A DNA stretch of 64,000 nucleotides from JACJYC01 sp964558465. GTDB taxonomy: Bacteria > Bacteroidota > Bacteroidia > Chitinophagales > Saprospiraceae. Of the stretch, positions 28,301 through 35,778 are shown in pieces. Where the stretch lies: positions 1 through 64,000 of the forward strand of contig CAZLEF010000001.1 in assembly GCA_964558465.1 (NCBI GenBank), read 5' to 3'. The position numbers and the translations under genes are program-made. Position 1 is the stretch's first letter. Each line of letters starts with the position of its first letter. Under the pieces are notes generated by a model that was not told the origin of the DNA, ran no database searches, and was given only the letters and a program-made list of their open reading frames with translations.

Positions 28301-31300
28301 GCAGGATCCTTATTTTACAGATAATGAAACGGGCGCCGTTTATCCGGCCCTGATCCAGACCATTGAAAATCACTACGAAGGCCAACCTGAGCCCGGCCTT
28401 TATACCCGGATCGCTTACGATTACGACCAGTACGGCAATGTGACCAGCTATACGGACGATGGCAACGGCGACCCGGCCGAACTGATCCATGCCAGGGTCG
28501 GCTACCATATCGTACCGGACAAACACCTGGTGTCCATCCCTTCCATCATCGAAGTATCCATCAACAGCGGAATCATTCGCAAACGCGAAGCCGATATCGA
28601 CGCCACCGGAAGCATTACCCAGATCCGGCAATTCCTCGATGGCTCAACTTCTGCCAATTTCGATATGGAATACGACATATACGGCAATCTCACCAAAATC
28701 ACCCGCCCCCCGAATGAAAACGGGGAAAGGGTGTGGTTTGCTTACGAATATGACGACCAGGTGCAGACCTACCCGGTTTTGGTCCGGGATGCCTATGGGG
28801 ATACTTCAAGGGCGGTTTATGACTACCGTTTCGGCTTGCCCCTGGAAACCACAGATAAAAACGGCCAAATTATCCGCTACACACTGGATGCCGCCGGTCG
28901 GATTGCTACCGTGACCAGCCCTTACGAACTGACCTCCGGCGCGCCTTATACCATCTCCAACTCCTATTTCCCCCAAGCCGGCGTTGCCTATGCCGTAACC
29001 CGGCATTTTGACCCGGAAACGGGACAGGATATCGAAACCTATACGTTTATGGACGGTCTGGCGCGACCCGTCCAGGTGAAAAAAACGGGGTCTTTCTTCG
29101 CAGGAGAAGACCGGCCGGACGAAGTCGCCATGATCGTCTCCGGCAGGGTGGTATTTGATGGCCTGGGCCGGACCGTGGAAGCGTATTACCCCACCCGGGA
29201 ACCACAGGGCGATAACGGCCAGTTCAACGACCACTTCGACAATATTACCCCCACCAAAACCACCTACGACGTACTCGACCGGCAATTGACCACCACCTTG
29301 CCGGATGGGTCTCAAACCCAAATGTCGTACAGCATCGGACCCGATAATTCCGGCCTGGCGACCTTTGTCACTGCCGTCACCGACGCCCTGGGTAACAAAA
29401 AAGAAACCTATACCGATATCCGCAACCGCCAGCGGGCCACAACCGACCACGGCCCCGACGGCCCTATCTGGACCACCTTCCGTTACAACGCCATTTCTGA
29501 ATTGCTCAAAGTGACCGATCAAGGTGGAAACGAAACCAGTTACACCTACGACCAACTGGGCCGGAAACTGACAACAACACACCCGGACAACGGCCTCACC
29601 GAGTTTTTTTACGACCTGTCCGGCAATATGACCCACAAGATCACCGCCGAGATCAGGGCAAAATACCCCGACGGCGGCGCCATCCAATACGCCTACAACC
29701 TGGGAAGACTGATCCAGATCGATTACCCCAAAAACTTCCAGAACCAGGTGAAATTCCATTACGGGACCGCCGGGGATCAACACAACCACAACGCCCGGGG
29801 CCGCATCTGGCTCCAGGAAGACGCCACCGGCGGCCAGGAGTTTTTTTACGGTCCGCTCGGCGAGGTAACCAAGACCATCCGGACCGTGCTGATCAACGGC
29901 AATACCTCGATGACCTTCATCTCGGAGCAGGAATACGATACCTGGAACCGCATCCAGAAAATGAAATACCCCGACGGCGAGGTGGTGGACTACCACTACA
30001 ACCGCGCCGGCAAATTGAATAAAATGACCGCCCGGAAGCTGGACCAGCCTTATACCTTCGTCGAACAACTGGGCTACGACAAATTCGAGCAGCGCGTATT
30101 CCTGAAATATGGCAACGGGACCACCACCAAATACGAATACGAACCGGAACGCCGCAGGCTGAGCCACCTGGTCGCGCGCGGGCCGGGCCGACTTATGATG
30201 GACAATCGCTACGAATACGACCCGATGAACAACATTTTGTCGATCCGGAACAGCGCCCAGGCAGGCGTATCCGAACTGGGCGGGGCGACCTATAACCAGT
30301 TTGTGTACGACGACCTCTACCGGTTGGTCAGCGCCACAGGCGACCAGGAAAAACCCGCCGCGCGGGAGGCCTACAGCCTCGCGATGGAATACGACAACCT
30401 GCACAATATCCGGCACAAAAGCCAGGTCCATAACCGCAACGGGAACGCGATTGCCCAAACTACTTACACTTTCGACTACCAATACGACCCCGTTAGGCCG
30501 CATGCGCCCACCCGGATCGGCGACAAACGCAATACCTACGATGCCAACGGCAACCAGACCGGCTGGACCATGGACAACCGGCCCGATTTCCGCAAAATTC
30601 ACTGGGACGAAGAAAACCGCATCACGGCCATCCAGGACAACGGTTACCTGAGCCGGTACACCTACGATGCCGCCGGCGAAAGGGTGATCAAAAGCCACGG
30701 CGGCATACAAGCTGTATTTGTGGACGGCGGCATTGCGGGCCCTGTCAGCCACGACGAAAATTATACGGCCTATATCAGTCCTTACCTCGTATTTCGCGAG
30801 CAGGGGTTCACCAAACACTACTACATCGAGGATCAGCGCATATTGAGCAAGATCGGTACGGGCGACTTTTACACTAATACCATACCCCTGGGGCAGGGCA
30901 TCACCGCAGGCAACCAAAATTACGCCGACCGCCGGGACTCTCTGAAACAGGCCCTGATCAGGTTTCTGACGGACCTGGGGTACAATGTCGGCGTGCCTTC
31001 TCTGGAGGACAATATCAAGGACCTCCAGGACGCAGGCATCCAGGTGCCCGTTCTGGAGCCGGGCGACTACACCAACCCACCTTACGGCTGGCCCGTGCCG
31101 CCCCTCACCCATGCCGATTCCATCTGCGCGCCCTGGCCGCCCGATCCAAGGGAAGCCAATGCGACCAACGGCAACGTGGAGGCGGGGTACGGCTTCATCG
31201 GCTACGCCGGCGTGCCGGAATTCAACCAGTTTTTTTATCATCCCGACCACCTGGGCAGCACCAGTTATATCACCGACCTCAACGGATCGGTGCGCCAGTA

Positions 31301-32102
31301 CGCGGCCTATATCCCTTTCGGCGAGGTTTTCTTTGAAGAACATATCAACAGCCCCACCCAACCCTACCTCTTCAACGCCAAGGAACTGGATCGGGAAACG
31401 GGCCTCTACTACTACGGCGCCCGGTATTATGACCCGCGCATTAGCCTTTGGGCCAGCGTGGACCCGATGGCGGAGAAGTATGTGGGGTGGAGTGGGTATA
31501 ATTATACTTTGTGGAATCCGGTGGTGTTGGTGGACCCGGATGGGAGGCAGGTTAAAAATCTTGTAGATGAGGAACTTTTTAAGGTATATGCTGAAACATT
31601 AAATAAGCTATATGGAGTTACAAATGACATTTCAACAAATTTAAATGCAGCAAGTGGAGCAATCTCACCTGACAATTTCAGGATTCAAAGCTCAGATAAG
31701 GTTCTTGGAGAAATCCAAAAAATTGCAGACTCATCTCAGAAGCAGATGAACAAACTGGAAAAAGTTGATGACATAGATTGGCTTAACAAAGCAGGAATGG
31801 GTAATTTCCTAAATACTTTAGAACAAAAAAATGATGCTTTGAAATTTTTTAACGATCAAATTGGAACTTTGCAAGAACTTTCAATTAAAGCAGGTAATCT
31901 CAGCGAAGTTGCAGAAAATTATTCGAAAATTTTTGATGGAATTTGGTGGATTGGTGCTCTGTTTGGAAAGGCAGGAACAAGAACTGAAGAAGATTTAATG
32001 AAGATTCAAGCATCAGACATTAAAGAAACTTTTAATATTGTAAAAAATAAATCCCAAAAATTAATAAATAAACTTGAAAACTTGAAAAAAAACCTTGAAT
32101 AA
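22323..32102 (+). CDS. Giant SpvB/RHS-repeat protein with an exchangeable C-terminal tip (polymorphic-toxin-like)
   Basis: 3259 residues with an export signal (1-22). N-terminal beta domains; a segment near 300-420 (LPHGIQFNKAVKIKLEYDP) like those before SpvB modules; SpvB domain from about 455 (LQFPLKLPGGRQELQPQLAI, WLGMGWDLSIPSI). Six FG-GAP-like calcium loops follow (DxDGD/DxNGDG near 841, 921, 1541, 1657, 1738, 1827), with a Ser/Thr-rich linker near 1580-1635. Tyr-Asp RHS repeats run from about 2020 to 2790, and the RHS core (DHLGSTSYITDLNG, GLYYYGARYYDPRISLWASV) ends at DPDGR near 3075. The last 183 residues are AT-rich in DNA, helical and of no known family, as in toxin tips that RHS shells encapsulate. 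No T9SS sorting domain is visible. Confidence 0.93.
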   Translation: MKTIIFCLGILLFGQLIKSSEANQDIYAYTPEKKADKPAGSSNKKPEFISSGKKAEENPTRIYAADLPEGTIGHGSIYPLDDPFDNVFHLFLDEAPGAGDIVWLKYELDGVQDFTAVSRSINDRQAVGGYFIQKKETCTPQQEQIAASWLKKGDNVIRFSLPEGAGYHYKIYDLTLEVEKNSAENKITEKNIILNLPSGIYYENKAYLQGFLTGSGVENVKLYADRSEIPLIEGEFEYILEKPANSETLWQVELRAIYPDGAEVKKNILFDTRQTPEFTRGISAKGMSAAKTFSPDRAEKLVFSGAQLEASAGALTSETAISITALRDIDLPPLNPDMVNVTKTNKAYRFLPHGIQFNKAVKIKLEYDPVLIPQGYSPKDVRTFFFDEVRRSWLELPLDSLDAECAALSSTTTHFTDFINGIIKVPESPETQGYKPTEIKDLKAPDPSAGITMIAPPSPNQMGTAGLQFPLKLPGGRQELQPQLAIQYNSEGGNGWLGMGWDLSIPSISIETRWGVPRYHPQLETETYLMGGEMLTPVAHRAAPGPRSSGDKQFDPRIESGFNKIIRHGTNPKNYWWEVTSKDGTRSFYGGSSNGDLVDNAVIKDNDGNIAQWYLREVRDLNDNFTLYKYITVSSAGVPGGTQFGRQIYIQEITYTGHGSKEGKYSVKFLRDRDMDDPIRLDVQINARLGFKQVTADCLRRIEVTYDQKPIRNYELLYEEGAFFKTLLSLIIEEDSESKEVYRHGFEYHDLIRGGGESYFPYENEFTEWTAVSDGIDAGMINPVPGFGGEMSLLGGSESSNYGFGAALTVGLPVKASSKEFSAGVNLGYSDSESSGLAAFVDIDGDNLPDKIFKHGNGLSYRSNPMAGDGKNFSEERDILNITQFSESESSSYSFGFEVSFGLFAGNTKTKSKTKTDVYFSDFNGDGLIDVAIRGTVWFNHINSDGNPEFTTNSEDTPNRIISGAALSNDVLAFDSVEQEKLIDENPLHDMVRVWRPPYPGKVTINAPVHLLEDMSNAAQQYSQNDGVNARIQLNDDVIIDQTNPAIGRNEFSERFQTPYEGIQVDTSDLIYFRLQSQFNGAYDQAHWAPEITYDSIYTPNVSPDEQDANGNFIHQFKASEDFILSAPQTVTMPFNGQVVIGGRFIKEAVTSDSLRLEIVRMREIGNSIEETVFHSRNYDWQEIVDEDISLQTVVEANDDLAFRIRSKTNINWKYIRYNPTLYYESATDSNFIPVTVTKPNGDPIHVFCPAAEFSMFNYMVRKTEVFIPESDGLIEVNPKIQFPLLLDFDPPVQGEITVSIKGINKLYACTTFPVHNDSISVLANLPLTADIPEGEPVYIEYHIPSRGLADSIARNYLYTDILFNNANVPLETGLFTTLLENEFILGPLYRGWGHFAYNGNRERADQLILREELRLNPDLKDVPTREELDQMAANPDSVSSPYDPVKDNFILLVADAKQQRWIGYDRLTWLSADTMSSSRLGDDDILLVAPPIGGSAVLNSPRKISISNATTWAGGGSVGAIGITGSRSDNTSITQVEVMDVDGDRHPDIIGPDFIQPTNPLGGREDQLIEHKTGVHESTGNSTGLSSSGSFPVAKLGNSKTSGQGSQSKSTNSSSTTSSTHPKSQDSPETAKSSIGITGSANFNSSSDHTVSGWLDVNGDGLVDKVFQDGSVRLNIGRKFLDPEIWGQDLAIREGQSLDFGAGIGLNFASAFNWGNMSVSGGVSVSKTENFAKKALQDVNGDGLLDFVVDVNPLKVRLNLGARFSDVIEWNGAALLDKGVSTGESANIAFTICIIIPIPFAPFKICINPNGSIGQGASREIRQFTDVNGDGYPDLVESTDEQAMRVRLSKIGKTNLLKTIHTPLGGAISLDYEITRNTYAMPHSKWLLASVETDDGLPDDGPSRMKTTFEYQNGYYDRRQREFYGFETVISRQLDTGNDDVVYRTTTQVYIHSDYYRKGILLSETLHDKDGKTYSETLNTYEYRDIHTGAILQDPYFTDNETGAVYPALIQTIENHYEGQPEPGLYTRIAYDYDQYGNVTSYTDDGNGDPAELIHARVGYHIVPDKHLVSIPSIIEVSINSGIIRKREADIDATGSITQIRQFLDGSTSANFDMEYDIYGNLTKITRPPNENGERVWFAYEYDDQVQTYPVLVRDAYGDTSRAVYDYRFGLPLETTDKNGQIIRYTLDAAGRIATVTSPYELTSGAPYTISNSYFPQAGVAYAVTRHFDPETGQDIETYTFMDGLARPVQVKKTGSFFAGEDRPDEVAMIVSGRVVFDGLGRTVEAYYPTREPQGDNGQFNDHFDNITPTKTTYDVLDRQLTTTLPDGSQTQMSYSIGPDNSGLATFVTAVTDALGNKKETYTDIRNRQRATTDHGPDGPIWTTFRYNAISELLKVTDQGGNETSYTYDQLGRKLTTTHPDNGLTEFFYDLSGNMTHKITAEIRAKYPDGGAIQYAYNLGRLIQIDYPKNFQNQVKFHYGTAGDQHNHNARGRIWLQEDATGGQEFFYGPLGEVTKTIRTVLINGNTSMTFISEQEYDTWNRIQKMKYPDGEVVDYHYNRAGKLNKMTARKLDQPYTFVEQLGYDKFEQRVFLKYGNGTTTKYEYEPERRRLSHLVARGPGRLMMDNRYEYDPMNNILSIRNSAQAGVSELGGATYNQFVYDDLYRLVSATGDQEKPAAREAYSLAMEYDNLHNIRHKSQVHNRNGNAIAQTTYTFDYQYDPVRPHAPTRIGDKRNTYDANGNQTGWTMDNRPDFRKIHWDEENRITAIQDNGYLSRYTYDAAGERVIKSHGGIQAVFVDGGIAGPVSHDENYTAYISPYLVFREQGFTKHYYIEDQRILSKIGTGDFYTNTIPLGQGITAGNQNYADRRDSLKQALIRFLTDLGYNVGVPSLEDNIKDLQDAGIQVPVLEPGDYTNPPYGWPVPPLTHADSICAPWPPDPREANATNGNVEAGYGFIGYAGVPEFNQFFYHPDHLGSTSYITDLNGSVRQYAAYIPFGEVFFEEHINSPTQPYLFNAKELDRETGLYYYGARYYDPRISLWASVDPMAEKYVGWSGYNYTLWNPVVLVDPDGRQVKNLVDEELFKVYAETLNKLYGVTNDISTNLNAASGAISPDNFRIQSSDKVLGEIQKIADSSQKQMNKLEKVDDIDWLNKAGMGNFLNTLEQKNDALKFFNDQIGTLQELSIKAGNLSEVAENYSKIFDGIWWIGALFGKAGTRTEEDLMKIQASDIKETFNIVKNKSQKLINKLENLKKNLE

Positions 32103-32449
32103 TTACACCGATGCAGAGTACTGTACAAAGTATCCATAGTGTAGGTTTAATCAAAAAACAGTGTCATGACCTAAAAACTGTACTCGAAATGGACGGTTCA
32201 AATGCTCCGTGGAGCCGAGGTTTACCAAAGTGCAGTGGGGCTTAACGGTCAATTTCCAGGCTCCGATCCTTAAAATAGGGCTATATTTTAAATGCGGCCG
32301 AATCCGTTCCTGAAAGTAGCGCAAATAATGGCGGGTTCTAAGATTTTTTGATCTGAAGGTTTTCAAAATTCATCCCCAAAGGTTTTAAGCAAAAGAAACC
32401 TACAACACTTCCAAAAACCCTTTACCTTTAGGTTCATAAAGCTCCCTGC
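32103..32449. other. 347-bp gap between the RHS and NACHT genes, no supported gene
   Basis: This is where an immunity gene for the RHS tip would be expected. The plus strand has no reading frame of 60 codons or more. A 71-codon minus-strand frame (32151-32366; begins MKTFRSKNLRTRHYLRYF) has a poor start and no recognised family. The spacer could hold a relic left when the tip was exchanged. Confidence 0.4.
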
Positions 32450-34747
32450 GTGAAATGGTTGAGACGAACACCGGTATTGATGCTGTTGGCGGTTGGTTTT
32501 CTGACCATCAGTGTGGCCGTTATTCCGGATATCATCTCTGCCGATGTGGAAGAATGGGCCAAAGGGATATTGGGGGCTCATTACAAGCTTTACTTTGTTC
32601 TGTTTTTTATTGTCGGCTCCCTGTTGCTTGTTTTTCTCAATGCTGATTTTTCGGGGAAGCGTTTCATTAACCGGAAGGCTGGAGGTTTGATCATTTCTTG
32701 GTCCAGGGAAAACGCAAAACTTGTCCGTCAGGCAAGGGAAGCGATAAAAAATGCCGAGCCGGAAGAAGCCTTGAAATGTCTGGATGGACTGAAAAGCCCA
32801 GGATTAAATGAGGAAATCACCCTGTTATCCGGCCGACTTGCCCAATTCCGGCGCGAAAGCAGATTACACATCCGATCTCTCCAGGAAGAAACCGTCGCCT
32901 TTAACCGGATCAACCGGGATATCAATAACCTGATCGAGGCGGTTGAAAAAAAGCTTTCGGAGGAGGAAAAAAAATTTATAAAGGTCAGGGATTACCTCAA
33001 AGAACGCTACCAAAAAAGATTGAGCCAAAAACTGGCCGGTCGCCAACCCGTCAACCTGCGAATGCTTCCTTCAAAGGAAGGTACCAGCGAGGATGCCAGC
33101 GCTATTTTTGTCCCCTTCGCACCGGATGAGATTGGAAAAAAAATCCATGAAATCTTTCTGGAAGCCCACGGTCGGTTACTGATCGTCGGCGCCCCGGGAG
33201 CCGGTAAAACCACTCTGCTGCTTCAATTGGAACTTAGCCTGCTCGATGCCGAAAAGGACGTTTTGCCGGTTGTTTTAAATCTTGCCGCCTGGAACAGCCG
33301 GTACGGTACCCTAGAAACCTGGCTGGAAAATATCTTTCCCTCTGAACTGGGAATTAATACCGGTTTTGCTAAAAAAATTGTCCGGCAATTTCAATTGATC
33401 TTGCTGTTCGATGGTTTGGACGAAGTGAGTGAAAAGGAGAGGAAATCATGCCTCGATGCCATTGAAGTATATGGAGCGAACGCAAAAAACTGTTATGCAA
33501 TCGCCTCCCGGATTGAAGAATATAAATCGATTGCCAGGGATGCGCCCGTTTATGGGCAGATCGAAGTTGGCCCTCTTTCCATCGAACAAATTGAAGCCGA
33601 ATTGGAGCGAATCGGATACGCTCAACCGGAGGCATTGCCGCTGCTGCAAGCCATTCGAAAAGATGAATTACTGAGGGAGATTGTAAAAACACCTTTCTAT
33701 TTCAATACCCTGCAATTCCTGTTTGCCCGGGGTATTCGTTTATCCGATTTAAATTCACCCGGGGATGATGTTGAGGCGAAAAAGAAAGCCATTATTTCAG
33801 CGTTTATAAAAAACGAATTAATTACCCGGGAAAAAGACGATTTTCATCCTGAACTGGCTGAAAGGTGGATGTCGTTTTTTGCTTGTCAGATGAAACTCCA
33901 GAATATTGCTGTATTTGAACTGAGTAGTTTACAATTTTCATGGAATCGATCAGGATCCGGAAGATTTTATTTTTTTGGAGTTTGGATTGTCGAAGGTTTA
34001 ATTACTATTCCTGCTTTTAGTCTGATTTTGACTCTTATGGCAGGAGCGGCGGCTATGTTGGCTTATAGTGTGTTTTTAATCTCAGGAGTAAGTTTGGAAC
34101 AAAATTTCCTTGGAATATTTCTGAAAATCACAGCAACAGGATTGTTACTCAGTCTGATTATTGGGTTGTTTGCTGGGATTGGATCGGCGATAAAAAATTT
34201 AAAGAAAGAATTTTTTCCAATCATTAAAACCAAAGATCATTTAACCTGGTCCAATAAAAGATTTCTAAAAAATATTAAAACTCACATTTTATCTATTTTT
34301 TTTATCTCCGCTAAAGGCGGTATAATATTTAGTATGGCTTATGGGTCTCTGAGCATTCTATTAGATGGATTTTATCAAGGAGTTATTAATCTAATTAGCA
34401 TCATTATTATAATTATAGGTTGCGGACTTTTTTTTGGATTAATTATTGGATTAGCGGTTAGCTTTTTTGAGTTTTTCGAAGATAATTTAATTTCTTTTGA
34501 GGTTTTGGATAAACCGTATCAGCGATTCAAGGCTTCCATCCGGGCTCTTCACTTTTCCATCCTTCAACACTGGCTCCTGCGTTATCAACTCCATCGAAAA
34601 GGCCTGCTCCCTCTCCGCCTGGTCCATTTCCTGAACGACATGACCGCCCGGCATATCCTGGAATCCGACGGAGGCGCCTGGCGTTTCCGTCATCGGATCA
34701 TCCAGGATCATTTTGCAGAAAAATGGGAGGTGGAGAGAACATTATAA
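32450..34747 (+). CDS. Membrane-associated NACHT-family NTPase
   Basis: 765 residues from a GTG start. Two N-terminal membrane segments (about residues 9-28 and 46-63) are followed by a long helical/coiled-coil region (about 80-200). The NACHT NTPase domain has Walker A GAPGAGKTT (about 246-254) and Walker B LILLFDGLDEVSE (about 312-325). Four more membrane segments lie between about 505 and 675, in AT-rich DNA. The C-terminal motif WRFRHRIIQDHFAEKW is typical of this bacterial family. NACHT proteins include antiphage NLR-like sensors, but many membrane forms have no known role. No LRR or TPR sensor domain is visible. It lies just downstream of a polymorphic RHS gene in what looks like accessory DNA. 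Confidence 0.85.
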   Translation: MKWLRRTPVLMLLAVGFLTISVAVIPDIISADVEEWAKGILGAHYKLYFVLFFIVGSLLLVFLNADFSGKRFINRKAGGLIISWSRENAKLVRQAREAIKNAEPEEALKCLDGLKSPGLNEEITLLSGRLAQFRRESRLHIRSLQEETVAFNRINRDINNLIEAVEKKLSEEEKKFIKVRDYLKERYQKRLSQKLAGRQPVNLRMLPSKEGTSEDASAIFVPFAPDEIGKKIHEIFLEAHGRLLIVGAPGAGKTTLLLQLELSLLDAEKDVLPVVLNLAAWNSRYGTLETWLENIFPSELGINTGFAKKIVRQFQLILLFDGLDEVSEKERKSCLDAIEVYGANAKNCYAIASRIEEYKSIARDAPVYGQIEVGPLSIEQIEAELERIGYAQPEALPLLQAIRKDELLREIVKTPFYFNTLQFLFARGIRLSDLNSPGDDVEAKKKAIISAFIKNELITREKDDFHPELAERWMSFFACQMKLQNIAVFELSSLQFSWNRSGSGRFYFFGVWIVEGLITIPAFSLILTLMAGAAAMLAYSVFLISGVSLEQNFLGIFLKITATGLLLSLIIGLFAGIGSAIKNLKKEFFPIIKTKDHLTWSNKRFLKNIKTHILSIFFISAKGGIIFSMAYGSLSILLDGFYQGVINLISIIIIIIGCGLFFGLIIGLAVSFFEFFEDNLISFEVLDKPYQRFKASIRALHFSILQHWLLRYQLHRKGLLPLRLVHFLNDMTARHILESDGGAWRFRHRIIQDHFAEKWEVERTL

Positions 34748-34992
34748 ATCAAATTTTCGGCACTTTTTAGTCGGATTGCCAAAAAATTGAACCCGCATAA
34801 CCTTTGTTGAAGAAAATCGAACAGGACCTTTCCATCCCAAGCGGCGTACTATAATCTCCAAAAGCCACAAGCGGCCCGCCCCATCCGGAGCGAGCCGCTT
34901 ATCTCTTCATCGTCCAAGGTTCCATTCAAAAGGCGAACCTCCAATCTGAAAACGCCGCTATCCTTTAACCTTTCTACTTTAACCTTTAACCT
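34748..34992. other. Spacer with a possible terminator hairpin and ttaaccttt repeats
   Basis: aagcggc (near 34868) can pair with gccgctt (near 34896). Close to the next stop codon there are three copies of ttaaccttt (about 34964-34995). No gene is supported. Confidence 0.4.
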
Positions 34993-35544
34993 TTACTTGC
35001 TCCCCTCAGCCGTCAACCCCGCCAGCAGATCAGCAAACTGCTGCTTCAGGCCGCCGACGTTGCCGGTGATGCCGGACAGCGCCGTCTTCCAGCCGTCGAG
35101 GTTGGTGGTGGCGGTGGTGACCATTTCTTTGAGGCCGTTGACCTGGCCCAGTACGTCGCCGCTCAGTTTGCCGGCTGCGAGGCCTTCTTTCAGGGTGTTC
35201 ACTTCGGCGGCTTTGGTGGTCCATTCGCCGACAAAAGCGGTAACGGTGCTGTTCAGGGTACCCAGCGCGCCAATCTGTTCGGTCAGGCTGTTCTTCAGTT
35301 CGCCTACTTTGGCGGTAGCGGCTTCGTCCATTTTCTTGGCGAGGTCTTCAGGTACGACCATGGCTGCCAGGGCTTCGTTGGCGCCCGTTTGTTCTGCGCC
35401 CAGGGTTCCGACAAATTCGGTCACTGCGGCGGTCGTGGTGTCCCAACTGCCCACCAATTCTTCGATCGGCGCGCGGAATTTCTCCACGCTGTTGCAGGCA
35501 AAAAGGACAATTGCTAATCCCATCAACAATGCGTTCTTTCTCAT
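34993..35544 (-). CDS. Small helical lipoprotein of unknown function
   Basis: 183 residues. A lipoprotein signal with lipobox LFAC puts the modified Cys at residue 17. The rest is Ala/Thr/Leu/Gly-rich and almost entirely helical with heptad-like spacing (EELVGSWDTTTAAVTEFVG, LNSTVTAFVGEWTTKAAEV), suggesting a coiled-coil periplasmic or outer-membrane-bound protein like small lipoproteins that stiffen or space the envelope. The family is not recognised. It stands alone, with repeat-rich spacers on both sides. Confidence 0.7.
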   Translation of the reverse strand: MRKNALLMGLAIVLFACNSVEKFRAPIEELVGSWDTTTAAVTEFVGTLGAEQTGANEALAAMVVPEDLAKKMDEAATAKVGELKNSLTEQIGALGTLNSTVTAFVGEWTTKAAEVNTLKEGLAAGKLSGDVLGQVNGLKEMVTTATTNLDGWKTALSGITGNVGGLKQQFADLLAGLTAEGSK

Positions 35545-35682
35545 GATGCTCTCAATTTTTTGGAATTTATGAAATAATGTGCGAAATTAGAACGAATTTT
35601 TTAAATTTTTCTTAAAGAAGCAGAAGATTATTTTGAAATCTGAGCTTTATCCGGGCTTTAACCGATTTTGATTGGTTCATGG

Positions 35683-35778
35683 TTGCATTGTTTCATGGTT
35701 ACAGTGTTGCATTGTTTCACGGTTTCACGGTTTCAGTGTTAACCATGAACCCATGAAACCATATAACCATGAAACCAT
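35683..35778. repeat. Intergenic array of catggtttc / accatgaaacc units at the manA stop
   Basis: Copies of ttcatggtt, gcattgttt and cacggtttc are followed by their complements (aaccatgaacccatgaaacc). The array starts at the base after the manA stop codon. It belongs to the same family as 4574-4676, 38469-38669 and 57778-57807. Confidence 0.8.

Noticed and set aside
28806..31361. 851-codon open frame on the minus strand
   Set aside because: It lies wholly antisense to the GC-rich, codon-biased RHS repeat region, has repetitive Val/Gly/Phe-rich translation and no recognisable domain.
32151..32366. 71-codon minus-strand frame after the RHS gene, considered as an immunity or transposase gene
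   Set aside because: Poor start, no family recognised, wrong strand for an immunity gene; left as part of the unexplained spacer.
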